Assembly (NCBI RefSeq): GCF_019175285.1
Contig: NC_056528.1
Location: 21,810,570 to 21,874,569, forward strand
Direction: 5' to 3'
Length of the DNA stretch: 64,000 nt
Origin: Sceloporus undulatus
Taxonomy: Eukaryota > Chordata > Lepidosauria > Squamata > Phrynosomatidae
Position 1 is the stretch's first letter; every line of letters begins with the position of its first letter. Under the pieces are notes generated by a model. That model made no database searches, had not been told where the DNA came from, and saw only the letters and a program-made list of their open reading frames with translations. Positions 47,408-59,439 of this stretch are shown piece after piece. The position numbers were made by a program, and so were the translations under genes.

Positions 47408-47835
47408 CTGTTGTTTTTTATTGCCATCAAGCTGACTTCAAATAATGGCGACCCTATGAATGAAAGGCTTCCAAGTCACCATATTACCAATAACCCTGCA
47501 AGGTAGCTGTGGTTTCCTTGATGGAGTCTGTGCACTGTTAATGCAGTCTTCCTTTTTCCCTAATCTCTTTCACATTACCAAGAATTATTGTCTTTTCTAA
47601 TGAACCATGTCTTCTCATGATATGTCCAAAGTAACACTGTCTCAGCTTAATTATCTTAGCTTCTAGAGAGAATTCTGGCTCTTCTCCAGAGTTCTGTGGA
47701 TACTGTGAAACTCAAATGGGTTGGTTTTCTTCCTAACAGCCTTTTCCAGCTTTCACAACCATACATAGAAATTGGAAATATGACAAGATGGACCATCCTG
47801 ACCTTACTATTCAATTATATAGTTTGACAGCCGAG
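47408..47835 (-). mobile_element. BovB LINE 3' end
   Basis: The antisense 3' terminus 'gcgaccctatgaatgaaagg' is followed by the antisense BovB C-terminal segment ('atgatatgtccaaagtaaca', 'agcttctagagagaattctg', 'agctttcacaaccatacata'). It parallels 38207-38585. Confidence 0.75.
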
Positions 47836-48478
47836 GATCGTGTCTAGTTCTTTAATACCTGCCCTTCCCAGTCCTTGGTTATTACCTCATGCAGCTTTTA
47901 ACCGAGGTTTCATTTTGGCGATACTAACTGCCTCTCACCCATAGCTGCCCTGTTCCCCACTTGTCCCTTTCCATTCACAAGGGAACCCCTGAATGGACTG
48001 GCATTTCCAGAGCTCTGCAGTTCTGCAGCCTCAGCTGAAGCTTTAAAAAACTATAAAACTTAAATTGCAGCTGCAGAGCTCCAGAATGGCACAAAAAGTT
48101 GGAAAGCAAAACCTACCTAAAGTCATGCTAGGTAAGGCATAAGAGAGGGAGGCAGGGTTAAAGGAGAGGGCAAGGAGAGTGCAAAGTGGGCAGCAGCCCT
48201 GGTTGCATGACTAAGACCGGTGCGGTGATGGCTGCCTAGAAAGCAGCATAGTTTCATTTTATTATTACTAGGGTGACTGCAGCAAGAAAAGGACGGGTGT
48301 GATAATGTCCCTAGCCTTGTGATTTCATGACTGCAATCTCCATTCTGATCAATGGTGCATGCAAGCTATGGGTATTTCAATTTCCTCATCATCTAGATTG
48401 AATTTATGTAACTTCTCCATGTTCATTACTTTTTCTGTTTTCTTAATATCCAACACTTAGCACTTTCTTTTTTAACCA

Positions 48479-50000
48479 TCTTTAACGATTGTGCCAAGTC
48501 TTTGATGTTTTCAGTATGGTACCATCTGCACAGTCAGATGGAGGAATTGGACGATGCCTTTCTAGAACAGATGACCATACACTCCGAAAGGAGAGATGTA
48601 GTAGTGATGGGTGGCTTCAGCTATCCTGATATTTGCTGGAATTCAAACTCAGCCAAATCCTCAAGTTCTAGCAAATTCCTCACTTGCCTCAAAGACAATT
48701 TCATTGTCCAAAAGGTGGAAGAGGCAACAAGGGGTCAGCTATTTTAGATCTGATCCTAACCAGCAGCGATGATTTGGTTAATGTAGTGCAAGTGGTGGCA
48801 TCTTTAGGTAGGAGTGACCATGTTCTCCTGGAGTTTGTTATGCAATGGAAAGGAGAAGCCAGGCATAGTCAGACACACATTTTAGACTTTAGGAGAGCTG
48901 ATTTCAATAAGCTTAGAGAAATACTGGAGGTGATACCCATGGTCAGGAATACTAAAAGAGAAGGGAGATCAAGACGGAAGCGAGTTTCTCAAAAGGGAGA
49001 TACCAAAGGCACAATTTAAGACAGTTCCAATGAGGAAGAAAAGTGGGAGGTATCTCAAGAAACCAGGATGGATGACTAAGAAACTTTTAACTCAGCTAAA
49101 TTTTAAACGGAACATGTATAAGAAAGGAGGAAATCACCAAAGGGGAATTCAAACAAATAGCAGGCATGTGTAAAGTCAGCAAAGCTAAAGCGCAGAATGA
49201 ACTCAGGTTTGCTAGAGGGGTTAAGAACAATAAAAAGGGCTTTTGTGGATATGTCTGCAGCAAAAGGAAGAAGAAGAAAACGGTAGGGCCACTCCATGGA
49301 GAAGATGGCAAAATGCTAACAGAAGACAGAGAAAAGGCAGAATTACTCAACACCTTCTTTGCCTCAGTCTTCTCAGAAAAGGCAAATGGTGCTCAACCTG
49401 AGGATAATGGAGCAGAGGACAGAATAGGGGAATTTCAGCACAGAATATGTATTGCAATATCTGGTTAATCTAAATGAATGTAAGTCTCCAGGACCTGATG
49501 AACTACATCCAGGAATATTAAAAGAACTGGCAAATATAATATCGGAGCCATTGGCAATAATCTTTGAGAACTCCTGGAGAACAGGAGAAGTCCCAGGAGA
49601 CTGGAGGAGGGCAAACGTTGTCCCCATCTTCAAAAGGGGGGAAAGAGAGGATCCCAACAATGATTGTCCAGTTAGTCTGACATCAATACCAGGAAAGATT
49701 CTAGAGCAGATCATAAAACAGAGAGTCTAGAAAGCAATGCTATAACCACAAAAAGTCAACATGGGTTTCAGAGAAACAAGTCATCCCAGACAAATCTTGT
49801 CTGTCTGTCTGTCTGTCTATCTAATCTATGTAAATATCAGCTTGATAGATGAAGGAAATGCTGTGGATATAGTATATCTTGATTTCAATAAGGCCTTTGA
49901 AAAGGTTCCCCATGACATTCTTGCAAACAAGCTTGTGAAATGTGGGCTAGACAAGGTAACTGTTACATGGATTTGTAATTGGGGGGAGGAGTTGGGTCTG
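48479..50000 (+). mobile_element. CR1 LINE copy A: ORF2 endonuclease and N-terminal RT
   Basis: Encodes the end of the AP-endonuclease domain (VVVMGGFSYPDICWN, with G instead of the usual D; SLGRSDHVLLEF holding the SDH motif). The linker and start of the RT follow (NECKSPGPDELHPGILKEL, NSWRTGEVPGDWRRANVVPIFKRG, DIVYLDFNKAFEKVPHDILANKLVKCGL). The copy has several frameshifts and a (CTGT)n insertion at 49797-49820. It ends abruptly before a 5S SINE. Its 5' boundary coincides with that of copy B at 56171. Confidence 0.88.
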
Positions 50001-50083
50001 CGTTGTGAGGATGCTACACCCCAGCTCTTCCCCCATGCCAGCCTTTCCCATTGGTATGCACAGCCCCTTTTTAGTCTTTTTTG

Positions 50084-50310
50084 CGTACATGCCTTTAAGC
50101 CACCTGAAAACTCATGGTGACCCCATGAATTTTGTGGGTTTTTCTTAGGCAAGGAATCCTCACAGGTGTTTCGCCAGTTCCTTCCTCTGAAATAAGTTAA
50201 TCACCTGGTTTTCATTGGCAGTCTCCCATAAATCAAAACTGACGAGAGCTGATTCTGCTTAGCTTCCAAAATCAGATGGGATTTGGTGGCTTTAGGGTAT
50301 TTTAGGCCAC
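50084..50310 (-). mobile_element. 5S-rRNA-derived SINE with BovB-like tail
   Basis: It starts with the antisense tail 'gtacatgcctttaagccacc', then 'ttcttaggcaaggaatcctc' and 'ccagttccttcctctgaaat'. It ends in the antisense 5S segment 'ctgcttagcttccaaaatca'. It has the same structure as 55948-56150. Confidence 0.75.
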
Positions 50311-50462
50311 TTTTATAATCTTTTAATGAATTTTAATATTTTTCACTGTATAAATAAATTGTTGAATTGTTTTTAAATAACTTTATACTCTGTTACTATT
50401 GAAGTTCTTATATAGTTTTTAATTTGCATTGTTTTAAAACAGGTTGTTAGCCACCATGAGTC

Positions 50463-50912
50463 TGCTTATACGGCTTTGATCCAGACTGTTTGAGAGACGC
50501 ATTTCCCCATACGAACCTGCTAGAACCCTAAGATCTTTAGGGGAAGGTTTTCTCTCAGTCCCGCCACCATCGCAGGCTTGGCTGGTGAGGACACAAGAGA
50601 GCCTTCTCGGTGGCTGCTCCCACCCTCTGGAACCCCCTTTTTCGGGAGGTTGAGCTGGTCCCCTATCTTCTGGCCTTTCATCAACAAGCAAAAATGGTTT
50701 TATTTGGGCAGGCTTTTAACATGCAATCATGGGGTGGCTTTTATATGGAGTGGGTATTGTGGTTTAAATGTATGTAATTTTATATTGTTTTTATTTGATG
50801 TTTTTAATTGTTTTTATTGTAATATGTTTTTAAAATGTTTTTATTTGTGAGCTGCATTGGGTCCCTTTCTTGGAGAAAGGCAGCGTAAAAATGAAATAAA
50901 TAAATAAATAAA
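50463..50912 (+). mobile_element. L2-type LINE 3' region with (AAATA)n tail
   Basis: 'cacaagagagccttctcggt', 'ctcccaccctctggaacccc', then the UTR, 'gctgcattgggtccct' and a tandem AAATAAAT tail. This is the best L2 terminus in the window. Confidence 0.7.
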
Positions 50913-51502
50913 TTATTGGGAGAAAGGCTCCCAATAAATGAATGAACAACAAATACATTTCAATCTAATTCTGACCCACCCTTTCTCCTTTGCATTTGGC
51001 CACCTTCATTATGGTGGAGAGAAAGATGGAGCTACTGATGAGAGACTGAGTAGCCTCCCCTGTTGCTGGGTAACTCCCAGTCCTACCTCTGCTTGGCCAT
51101 ATGACAGGAATGATGGTAGCGACAGTAGTCGATCCAACCAAAGTCTGGGTTGGTATGTAGGTCACTCGAGACTGTGAGGGAATATGAGCCTCTGGACCTA
51201 GAGTGACGGCACCACATGTGTCTATTTCTGAAGGCCATGCTGCTGACACCACAGAACCATAAAGGTTTTGTGTGTGGATTCATTTTAGGGTGGCAGACCT
51301 AGGAACCTGGGCTGGGATTGTAGGTAACACAGTTGTACAGGATGGTGTGGAAGAACCTGAGCTGGGTTATGACATGGGGAGGAAGAGATGCCTTGTCCCA
51401 CCGTATGATGACATGCTTAACATCTCCCTGTGACTTTCTCCATGCCAGGTAACGGGCAGAGATCACTTTGACTGTCAGCTCTGCATGCAGACTTACAGTC
51501 TT

Positions 51503-51615
51503 GTGCAGGTTTGGGCAGTGGACTAGGGTTCAAATCCTTGCTTGACAATGGAAACCCACAGGGTGACCTTGGGCAAGTCACACATTCTCAGTATCAGAAA
51601 ACCCTGTGATGGGTC
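51503..51615 (+). mobile_element. Sauria-type SINE fragment
   Basis: 'gtggactagggttcaaatcc', 'ggtgaccttgggcaagtcac'; body part only. Confidence 0.7.
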
Positions 51616-51629
51616 ATTAAAAACATGGG

Positions 51630-51800
51630 TGCTCAGTACAAGGACATAGCCATGTTAGTCTGGAAAATCAATATGCAAAGGGATCTCGTAGCACATTTGA
51701 GACTAACTGAACGAAAGAAATTGGTAGTGTGAGCTTTTGTAAACTTGAGCCGACTTCCACAGCCTGCATGTTTATCGGTACAAGCTTTTGGGGGAGTGGT
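51630..51800. repeat. Interspersed repeat, family unassigned
   Basis: 'atagccatgttagtctggaa', 'gatctcgtagcacatttgag' and 'actaactgaacgaaag' form a block known from many reptile genomes; class not determined. Confidence 0.4.
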
Positions 51801-52062
51801 ACAAAGCTGAAAGAGCAGCACTTGGCTTTATGCTGGGGATGACCAAAATTAATACTTTAAATACTTTTTTTTTTAAAGAAACTATCCCAGAAAGCCCTCT
51901 TAAAGGCAGGGAGGCATTTTGCCTTTGTACCAGTTATGGGGAAAGTCGTCTAAAATAGCTGGAGAGCCAAATTTTCAGCACTGCTGCTGTATAGGTTTAA
52001 TATGAAACAGTACTCATTGGTGGAGTCCATTTGTTATTTGATGGTTTCCACCTGAGTTTTGA

Positions 52063-52479
<417 letters not shown>

Positions 52480-53905
52480 ACACCACCAACGTCATTCTCC
52501 TTTCCCACACCCCTGATCATCCATCTCTCTTTTTCTTTCATTTTCTCTCTCTATATTTTTTCTTTTCTTTTTTGCACATGGAAGACTAGAAGACACTTTT
52601 TAAATTAATAATAATAATAGTAGGATTTATTTATATGCCGCCCAATCACTGAGAATCCAGGCGGCTTACAACAGAGGGGATAATAGACGGTTCCCTTCCC
52701 TCAGGCTTACAATCTAAAAAGACACGACACAAAAGGAGAAGGGAATGGTGGGGGGGGGGAAGGGATCAGGTCCAGCATTCTTCTCTCCCTCTGGGGCCTG
52801 GACCTAGGCAGATGGACTGGAGGGAGGGCTCTTCTTCTTCAGACAAGCCCTGGTGGAGCTGGGCCTGCCTGGTGAACTCCCTTGCAGGCCGGAAGATGAC
52901 AGTTATGGAGGGAGGAGTCTCTTCTTCCAGGCTAGCCCTGATGGAGCCGGGCCTGCCTGGTCAAACTCCCTCACAGGCTGGAAGATGACAGTTATGGAGG
53001 GAGGAGTTAATTGCTTGTGGCATTTTGACAAGCATGGTATACAAATCCTCCATGTGTTGGAAATGAGGGTTATGATGACAAACAGCTTGTTGCATCTTCT
53101 GCTGCAGTGTCTTCTGAGGATTGGGTGGCCCTGTGCATTCAAGATGTGTGGCTATGTTCAGCCATGTTTTCTTGACAAATGTATTGGGCTACAGATAGAA
53201 AACAGAAATGCATTATCTTGCTATTTATTTGTTTTTAGGGGTGGCATCCTAACACTTGGAATACACAACCCATCTTGTTCAATGCAGTTGTGCTTTAATT
53301 TGCTTTTCTAGGGAATGGAAAATTGAACATGATCCTTAGAAGGAGTGTCTGATTACCACCTAGAAGGCTATACTGTACCTTTTAAATGTCATGTTGCCTT
53401 TGTGGCATCCCTTGTCAACTCCCCCCCTCCTTTGCCTACCTTCTGGTCCATTTTCTGACCCCCCCTTATCTACTGTTGCAAGCAGGAGTCCCAAAGACAA
53501 GGCTGGTTGGAGCAGCATAGCGAAGTGGTTAGTCTAGCCTTCCCCAGTAATATACCTTCCAAGTACACCAGACTACAACTTGTGTAATCCCCAGGCAATC
53601 GGGCTGGCTGGGGGTGAAGGGATGTGCAGTCCAACACACATGCAAGACATCAGGCGCTATGGAAGAAAAGTTAGGTTAGAGTGTCAGTTTAGGGATTTGG
53701 AGGCCCAGGTTCAATTCTTCAAACAGACACAAAGTCTGTTTCTGGAGACGCTCATGGTTTTATGAAATCTCTCATCCTAATGTACATGGCAGCATTAGTG
53801 TGAGAGTAAAATGGTGGTGGGTGGGCATCATTTGTTCCTGCTTTGAACATCATGGAAGGTGGGTAGAAAATATTAAAGAAATAAATCATGGCTTGGAGAA
53901 ACTAT
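52480..53905 (+). other. PLPP7: Probable PLPP7 3' UTR
   Basis: The first AATAAA after the stop is at 53880-53885, preceded by ATTAAA at 53874, giving a 3' UTR of about 1.4 kb. An L2-like repeat and an 88-bp tandem repeat lie within it. The end is inferred from the signal only. Confidence 0.4.
52605..53010 (-). repeat. Interspersed repeat with internal 88-bp tandem duplication
   Basis: From 'aataataatagtaggattta' and 'tatgccgcccaatcactgag' it runs into two tandem units (52819-52906 and 52907-52995; about 88-89 bp, roughly 85% alike) and the start of a third. The first part resembles an antisense LINE 3' end. Confidence 0.65.
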
Positions 53906-54784
53906 CTGCCTCTTTTCCTTCTACATTGGGTGATTTAAAGGTACAGTACAAAGGCAGACATTTATTTATATTGCTATTGAAAGCTCAGTAACGGCCCAGG
54001 CTGGTTTCCTTTTCAGTACCCCTCCCCTGAAAGTCAATTTTCATTTTTGAAAAAGCAATTTCAGATAAATTCTCCACATCCACTATCCATGTATTTACAC
54101 AGCCACACTCACAAGTCATTCTATGAAGTTGCATTGGCTCTGGTAAGAACCTGTTTAGGAAAGGCTTGCTAAATCAGACGGAGACAGCTTTTTAAGCTGA
54201 TGCTTCACGCCTGTTTGTTGTTTGGTAATCATTGCAAGAAACAAATAAATAGAAAATCTATCCCTGGCAAGCTTTGCCCTGGCTGGGAAGCTGCTTTCAG
54301 AGCAGGCAGAAGGAATCCCATTGCAGAGGATTGGGTATTCAGCGGCTGTCCTTCTGCCAAATCAGCCACCACTGTTGGCACTTGATTTAAGAAGAGTTTA
54401 TACAATCAGCAGATTATGGCAGAAGTGGGGGGAGAAAACAGCTGCCTGTGGAAGCTGGTAGAGCTGCCGCAAGATATTGTGCTGCCCGAGGAAAAAGGCC
54501 ATCTGACAATTCTGAATTGGAACTGACCGCAATTCCAGGGGTACTGCAAACACCCATCACTGTAAATAAGCATTGCTGGTTGCAAGTAAGGTGGCAGGCG
54601 GCTTACAGCAGAAGAAAGCATGCCAATCCTTAAACTGATCTGGTCCAGCACACCATTGCAGCAAGTTGTACAGCTGAGGCCATAAGCAACTAAGGGCTAA
54701 ATCCTATTATTAGTCCTGACTAAACATTGAATCAGTTGGGATTGTCCATGAGTTGATTTACTATTGAACAACTGATTTACTGTA

Positions 54785-55110
54785 TCCATACCCCCCAACA
54801 TTTCACAGATGAAAACCAGGACACATGGCCATACAACATCAAAGTGTGGTCATTCATTTTATTTATTTCAAGGGTTTATATCCTGCCTTTCTCCCACAGT
54901 GGGATCCATGAGGAAGAGGAAACAAGTGAGGAGAGGTTTGCTTTTGCCTGAGCCTGCCGTGAAGGGCGAGATGCTTCCTCCTCCTCTCTCCATCCTTAAT
55001 TGAGGGCAAACTACTTTTACACTTTGGACTCACTTTGCAGCAGATGAAGTAAATAAGGGGGAAGAGCAAGAAACGAACATTTTTAAAGCTGCTAAACAAC
55101 AGTCCAGCTA
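54785..55110 (+). repeat. Unnamed ~300-350 bp repeat, copy 3 of 3
   Basis: 'aacatttcacagatgaaaac', 'caggacacatggcc', 'gtttgcttttgcctgagcct' and 'ttacactttggactcacttt' align in order with 14166-14560 and 7295-7560. A short 'tttatttcaagggtttatat' insert lies inside. Confidence 0.6.
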
Positions 55111-55467
55111 CATATCTAATTGTAGCCAAAAGTCTAGTTCCTCATGGCTGGCTAAATGTGGTCCCTGAGCAGCGGGAGGCCTATGGAAAATGAATTCCCA
55201 GGGTAGAGAAACAAATTAAGAAAATTGGATGTACGCAAGCATAACCCATCTCTTGTTTAAATAGCTAGGAGAATTGTACAAGTAGGTTTGTAATGGGAAA
55301 GCTTACTCCTTAGCTCTGTTCTCTGTAAGTAAACATCTTTCCCCAAACTTCAGCAAGGTAAGGTGAAACTACCTATAAGTCTACTATTAACCCTTCCTGT
55401 GCCACAATGACTCTAAAGCTCATCTGCCGGTGGGAGCAGATGCCAGTTTCACTATAATAGCTCGGGT

Positions 55468-55605
55468 AAATACCCTAAAGGTATTTACCCATCTGATCTT
55501 AGAAGCTAAGCAGAGTCAGCCCTGGTTGGTACTTGGGTGATGGATGGCCAATGAAAATTCACGGGGTTGCCATAAGTTGACATGATTTGAAGGCACATAC
55601 ATACA
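55468..55605 (+). mobile_element. 5S-rRNA-derived SINE, short form with BovB-like tail
   Basis: 'catctgatcttagaagctaa', 'ccctggttggtacttgggtg', then 'gttgccataagttgacatga' and 'gaaggcacatac'. The 5S head is joined to the same tail as Sauria SINEs. Confidence 0.8.
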
Positions 55606-55947
55606 GATGTACAATTTTCACAAGAAAATTAGCTGCGGACACTAAATAACAGGCTAGGAAATAAATATATATTGTGCAAGTTTTCCTACTGTAATGACCT
55701 CAACTGTTTTAAAAAAGGTCAAATGATCTGTGATTTCTTCAGAGATTTGCGAAGAAACTGGCCAACTGAAATTCCTTCAAATATATTACTTTCCAAAGCC
55801 ATGATTACCAAATTTTCTTTTCTCTCACGGAGCACTGAATGCCTGTATAATGTCAGCACTTGTGTGAATGTTGAGAATGAATTCTCACACACAGCTGTAG
55901 ATAGATGCACTAAAGGTGAGTCCTGAGGCATGCTAAGTGTGCAATTG

Positions 55948-56150
55948 TGTGCCCTTCAAGTTGCTTACGAATTTCATAGTTTTCTTAGGTAAGGAATACT
56001 CAGAGGGGATTTTGCCAGTTCCTTCCTCTGAAATATAGCCTACAGCACCTGATATTCATTGGTGATCTCTCATCCAAGTGCTAACCAGGGTCGAGGGCTG
56101 ACGCTCTTACTTTCTAAAACCGGACAGGGTCTGGTACACTTTTGGTATTT
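55948..56150 (-). mobile_element. 5S-rRNA-derived SINE
   Basis: Antisense tail 'gtgcccttcaagttgcttac', body 'aggaatactcagaggggatt', head 'catccaagtgctaaccaggg' to 'aaaaccggacagggtctggt'. It ends about 20 bases before CR1 copy B. Confidence 0.8.
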
Positions 56151-56610
56151 AGGCTCACTTGTAACTTTCTTCTTTAACGATTGTGCCAAGTCTTTGATGT
56201 TTTCAGTATGGTACCATCTGCACAGACCCCCAAGTCAGATGGAGGAATTGGATGATGCCTTTCTAGAACAGATGAGCACACACTCCGAAAGGAGAGATGT
56301 GGTAGTGATGGGTGGCTTCAGCTATCCTGATATTTGCTGGAATTCAAACTCAGCCAAATCCTCAAGGTCTAGCAAATTCCTCACTTGCCTCGAAGACAAT
56401 TTCATTGTCCAAAAGGTGGAAGAGGCAACAAGGGGGTCAGCTATTTTAGATCTGATCCTAACCAACAGGGATGACCTAGTTAATGGGGTGCAAATGGTGG
56501 GATCTTTAGGTAGGAGTGATCATGTTCTCCTGGAGTTATACAGTGGAAAGGAGAAGCCAGGCATAGTCAGACATGCATTCTAGACTTTAGGAGAGCTGAT
56601 TTCAATAAAC

Positions 56611-56829
56611 AGGTCCAAAACACACTGCAGACATAATCCAGTTTGACACCATTTTAACTGGCTCAAAGCAAGGGAATTCTGGAAGCTGTAGTTTTGTGAG
56701 GCATATAGCCTTCTCTGTCAGAGATCTCTGGTGCCACAATAAACTACAGTTCCCTGGATTCCCTAGCACTGAGCCAGGGCAGTTAAAGTGGTCTCAAACT
56801 GGATTATTTCCGCAGTGTGTTTTGGACCT
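56611..56829. mobile_element. Foldback miniature element, AGGTCCAAAACACACTGC ends
   Basis: A 219-bp foldback whose ends are perfect inverses over 18 bases. The arms also pair at 'taatccagtttgacaccatt' against 'gtctcaaactggatta'. It sits inside CR1 copy B; copy A gives the empty site 'aataagcttagag', consistent with a TTA duplication partly lost on the left. Confidence 0.85.
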
Positions 56830-57134
56830 TAGAGAGTTCAGGACCGATTGGAGTTTCTCAATAGGGGGATACTGAAGGCACAACTTCAAACTGTTCCAAC
56901 AAGGAGGAAAAATGGGAGGTGTCTCAAGAAACCTGGATGGATGACTAAAGAACTTTCAAAGGAGTTAAATTTTAAATGGGGCATGCATAAGAAATAGAAA
57001 AATGGTAAAATCACTAAAGAAGAATTGAAACAAATAGCATGCTCATGTAGGAGTAAAGTCAGAAAAGCTAAAGCACAGAATGAACTCAGGCTTGCTAGAG
57101 AGGTTAAGAACAATAAAAATGGCCTTTTGGGGTA

Positions 57135-57203
57135 TAAACGTAAAGGTAAAGGTAATCCCTTGAGATGAATGTCTAGTAACTGACAGTAGGGGGCAGTGCT
57201 CAC
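57135..57203 (-). mobile_element. tRNA-derived SINE tail fragment inserted in CR1 copy B
   Basis: 'cgtaaaggtaaaggtaatcc' and 'agggggcagtgctcac' match the SINE at 41127-41450; CR1 copy A lacks this stretch. Confidence 0.75.
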
Positions 57204-57443
57204 AGCAAAAAGCAGGATTAGGAAATGGTAGAGCCAATAAGTGGAGAAGATGGTGAAATGCTAACGGGACAGAGAAAAGGTAGAACTACTCAACACCTTC
57301 TTTGTCTCCATCTTCTCACAAAAGGAAAAGGGCTCAACCTGAGGAAAATGGAGCAGAAGACACAATGGGGGAAATAAGAATAAGTAAGTAAAGAGGTAGT
57401 AGAATAAGTAAAGAGGTAGTAGAGGAATACCTGGTTAATCTAA

Positions 57444-57676
57444 GGCCTGTTACAGACAGCCAAAATAAAGCTGCTTCGAGTCACAGTGGAGGTATGGTGT
57501 TTCAATGATGCATGCATCCTAAGAGTCCAGAAGTCGCACCAAAGCCACGCTCCAGCCTTAAGGACTGGAAGGTGGCTTTGGTGCAGCTTCTGGACTCTTA
57601 GGATGCATGTATCATTGAAACACCATACCTCCACTGTGACTCGAAGCAGCTTTATTTTGGCTGTCTGTAACAGGCC
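57444..57676. mobile_element. Harbinger-like palindromic miniature element, copy 4 of 5
   Basis: Begins GGCCTGTTACAGACAGCC and ends with its perfect inverse over 18 bases. The arms are almost fully complementary around 'agccttaaggact'. TAA precedes it; the right flank is altered. Confidence 0.9.
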
Positions 57677-57689
57677 AATATTAATGTAA

Positions 57690-57918
57690 GGGCCCGAACA
57701 GACAGGCCAAAATAAATCCGCTTTGGGTCACTTTGGAGGTATGCTGTTTAAATGACACACATATCTTAAGATGCCAGAAGCTGTGCCAAAGCTGCACTCC
57801 AGTCCTTAGGACTGGAGCATGGCCTTGGTGTGGCTTCTGGCCACATATGCAGCATTATAAACAGCCTACCTCCAAAGTGACCCAAAGCAGCTTTATTTTG
57901 GCCTGTCTGTTTGGGCCC
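57690..57918. mobile_element. Harbinger-like palindromic miniature element, copy 5 of 5
   Basis: Begins GGGCCCGAACAGACAGG, ends CCTGTCTGTTTGGGCCC; flanked by TAA at 57687-57689 and 57919-57921. The uninterrupted CR1 copy A has a single TAA at this point ('gaatgtaagtctcc'), which proves the 3-bp duplication. Confidence 0.93.
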
Positions 57919-59439
57919 TAAGTCTCTGGGATCAGATGAACTACATGCAAGGGTATTAAAAGAACTGCAATCTCAGAGCCATTGGCAATAAAGTTTGAGA
58001 GCACCTGGAGAACAGGGATCCCAGCAGACTGGAGGAGAGCAAACATTGTCCTCATCTTCAAAAAGGGAAAAAACATCCCAACAATTATTGTCCAGTTAGT
58101 CTGACATTAATACCAGGAAAGTTTCTGGAGCAGATCATTAAACAGGGAGTCTGTGATGTGGATACAGCATATCTTGATTTCAGTGAGGCCTTTGACAAGG
58201 TCCCCAACGACATTCTTGCAAACAAGCTAGTGAGATGTGTGCTAGATAATGTAACCGTTACATGGATTTGTAATTGCTTGACCAGCTGAACCCAAAGGAT
58301 GCTCAACAATGGCTTCTTTTCATCCTGGAGAGAAGTGACCAGTGGGGTCCCACAGGGCTCTGTCCTGGGCCCAGTGCTATTCAACATCTTTATCAATGAC
58401 CTATATGAAAGAATAGAGGGCATACTTGTCAAATTTGCAGATGACACCAAATTAGGAGGAATAGCTAATACCCCAGAGGACAGGATCAAAATTCAAAATC
58501 ATCTCAATAGATTGGAAAGCTGGGCCAAATCTAACAAAATGAATTTCAATAGGGAGAAATGTAAGGCGTTGCACTTAGAGCAGAAAACTGAAATGCATAA
58601 GATTTAGAACGTGGGACACTTGGCTGAATGAGACAACGGGTGAAAGGGATCCGGGAGTCATAGTAGACCACAAGTTGAACTTGAGTCAACAGTGCGATAT
58701 GGCAGCTAAAATGGCCAATGCTATTCTAGGCTGCATCAATAGAAGTATAGTGTCCAGATCAAGGGAAGTCATAGTGCCACTCTATTCTGTTTTGGTCAGG
58801 CCTCACCTGGAATAATAGTGTGTCCAGTTCTGGGCATCACAATTCAAAAAGGATGTGGAGAAACTGGAGCCATGTGCCCAAAGGAGGGCGACTAAAATGG
58901 TGAAGGGTCTGGAAACCATGTCCTATGAGGAATGACTTAGGAAGCTAGGGATGTTTGGCCTGGAGAGGAGAAGGTTAAGAGGTGATATGATGGCCTTGTT
59001 TAAATATTCGAAGGGATGCCATATTGAGGAGGGAGCAAGCTTGTTTTCTGCTGCTCCAGAGACTAGGACCTGGAGCAATGGATTTGAACCCAAAATTAGG
59101 AAGCGGTGCCTGAGCATAAGAGCTGTTTGAGAGTGGAATAGGCTTCCTCAGAGTGTGTTGAAGTCTCTTTCTGTGAAGGCTTTTAAACAGAGGCTAGATT
59201 GCCATCTGTTGGGGATGCTTTGTGTATTTCTGCATGGCCCTTGCCTTCTCTCCCAACTCTGAGACCTAAAAGAAAACCCCTTAAACCTGGCTCAGGACTG
59301 GCGTTTAAGGCCCTAAAACCATCATTGGTTTATAAACCAAACCAAAGCAAAGGCTGGAGGCGTCAATGTTGAGGGAAATACATATAACAATAATTGAGAT
59401 ATTAAACATTAAATTCCAAGTGAAACTCGAGATTGATTT

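Larger units (their letters stand above)
56171..59275 (+). mobile_element. CR1 LINE copy B, to the 3' end, with four later insertions
   Basis: Carries the end of the endonuclease domain (HRPPSQMEELDDAFLEQ, VVVMGGFSYPDICWN, SLGRSDHVLLEL), then the RT (FADDTKLGGIANT = the [FY]ADD box; VPQGSVLGPVLFNIFINDLYE) and the 3' end up to 'ctctcccaactctgagacc'. It is interrupted at 56611-56829 (foldback element), 57135-57203 (SINE tail), 57444-57676 and 57690-57918 (palindromic elements). Frameshifts and stops also mark it as dead. It starts at the same base as copy A (48479). Confidence 0.9.
53906..59439. other. Intergenic DNA between PLPP7 and the PRRC2B CpG island
   Basis: Mostly repeat-derived: an unnamed repeat, two 5S SINEs and the interrupted CR1 copy B. 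About 53900-54780 and 55140-55460 show nothing I recognise. Confidence 0.7.
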
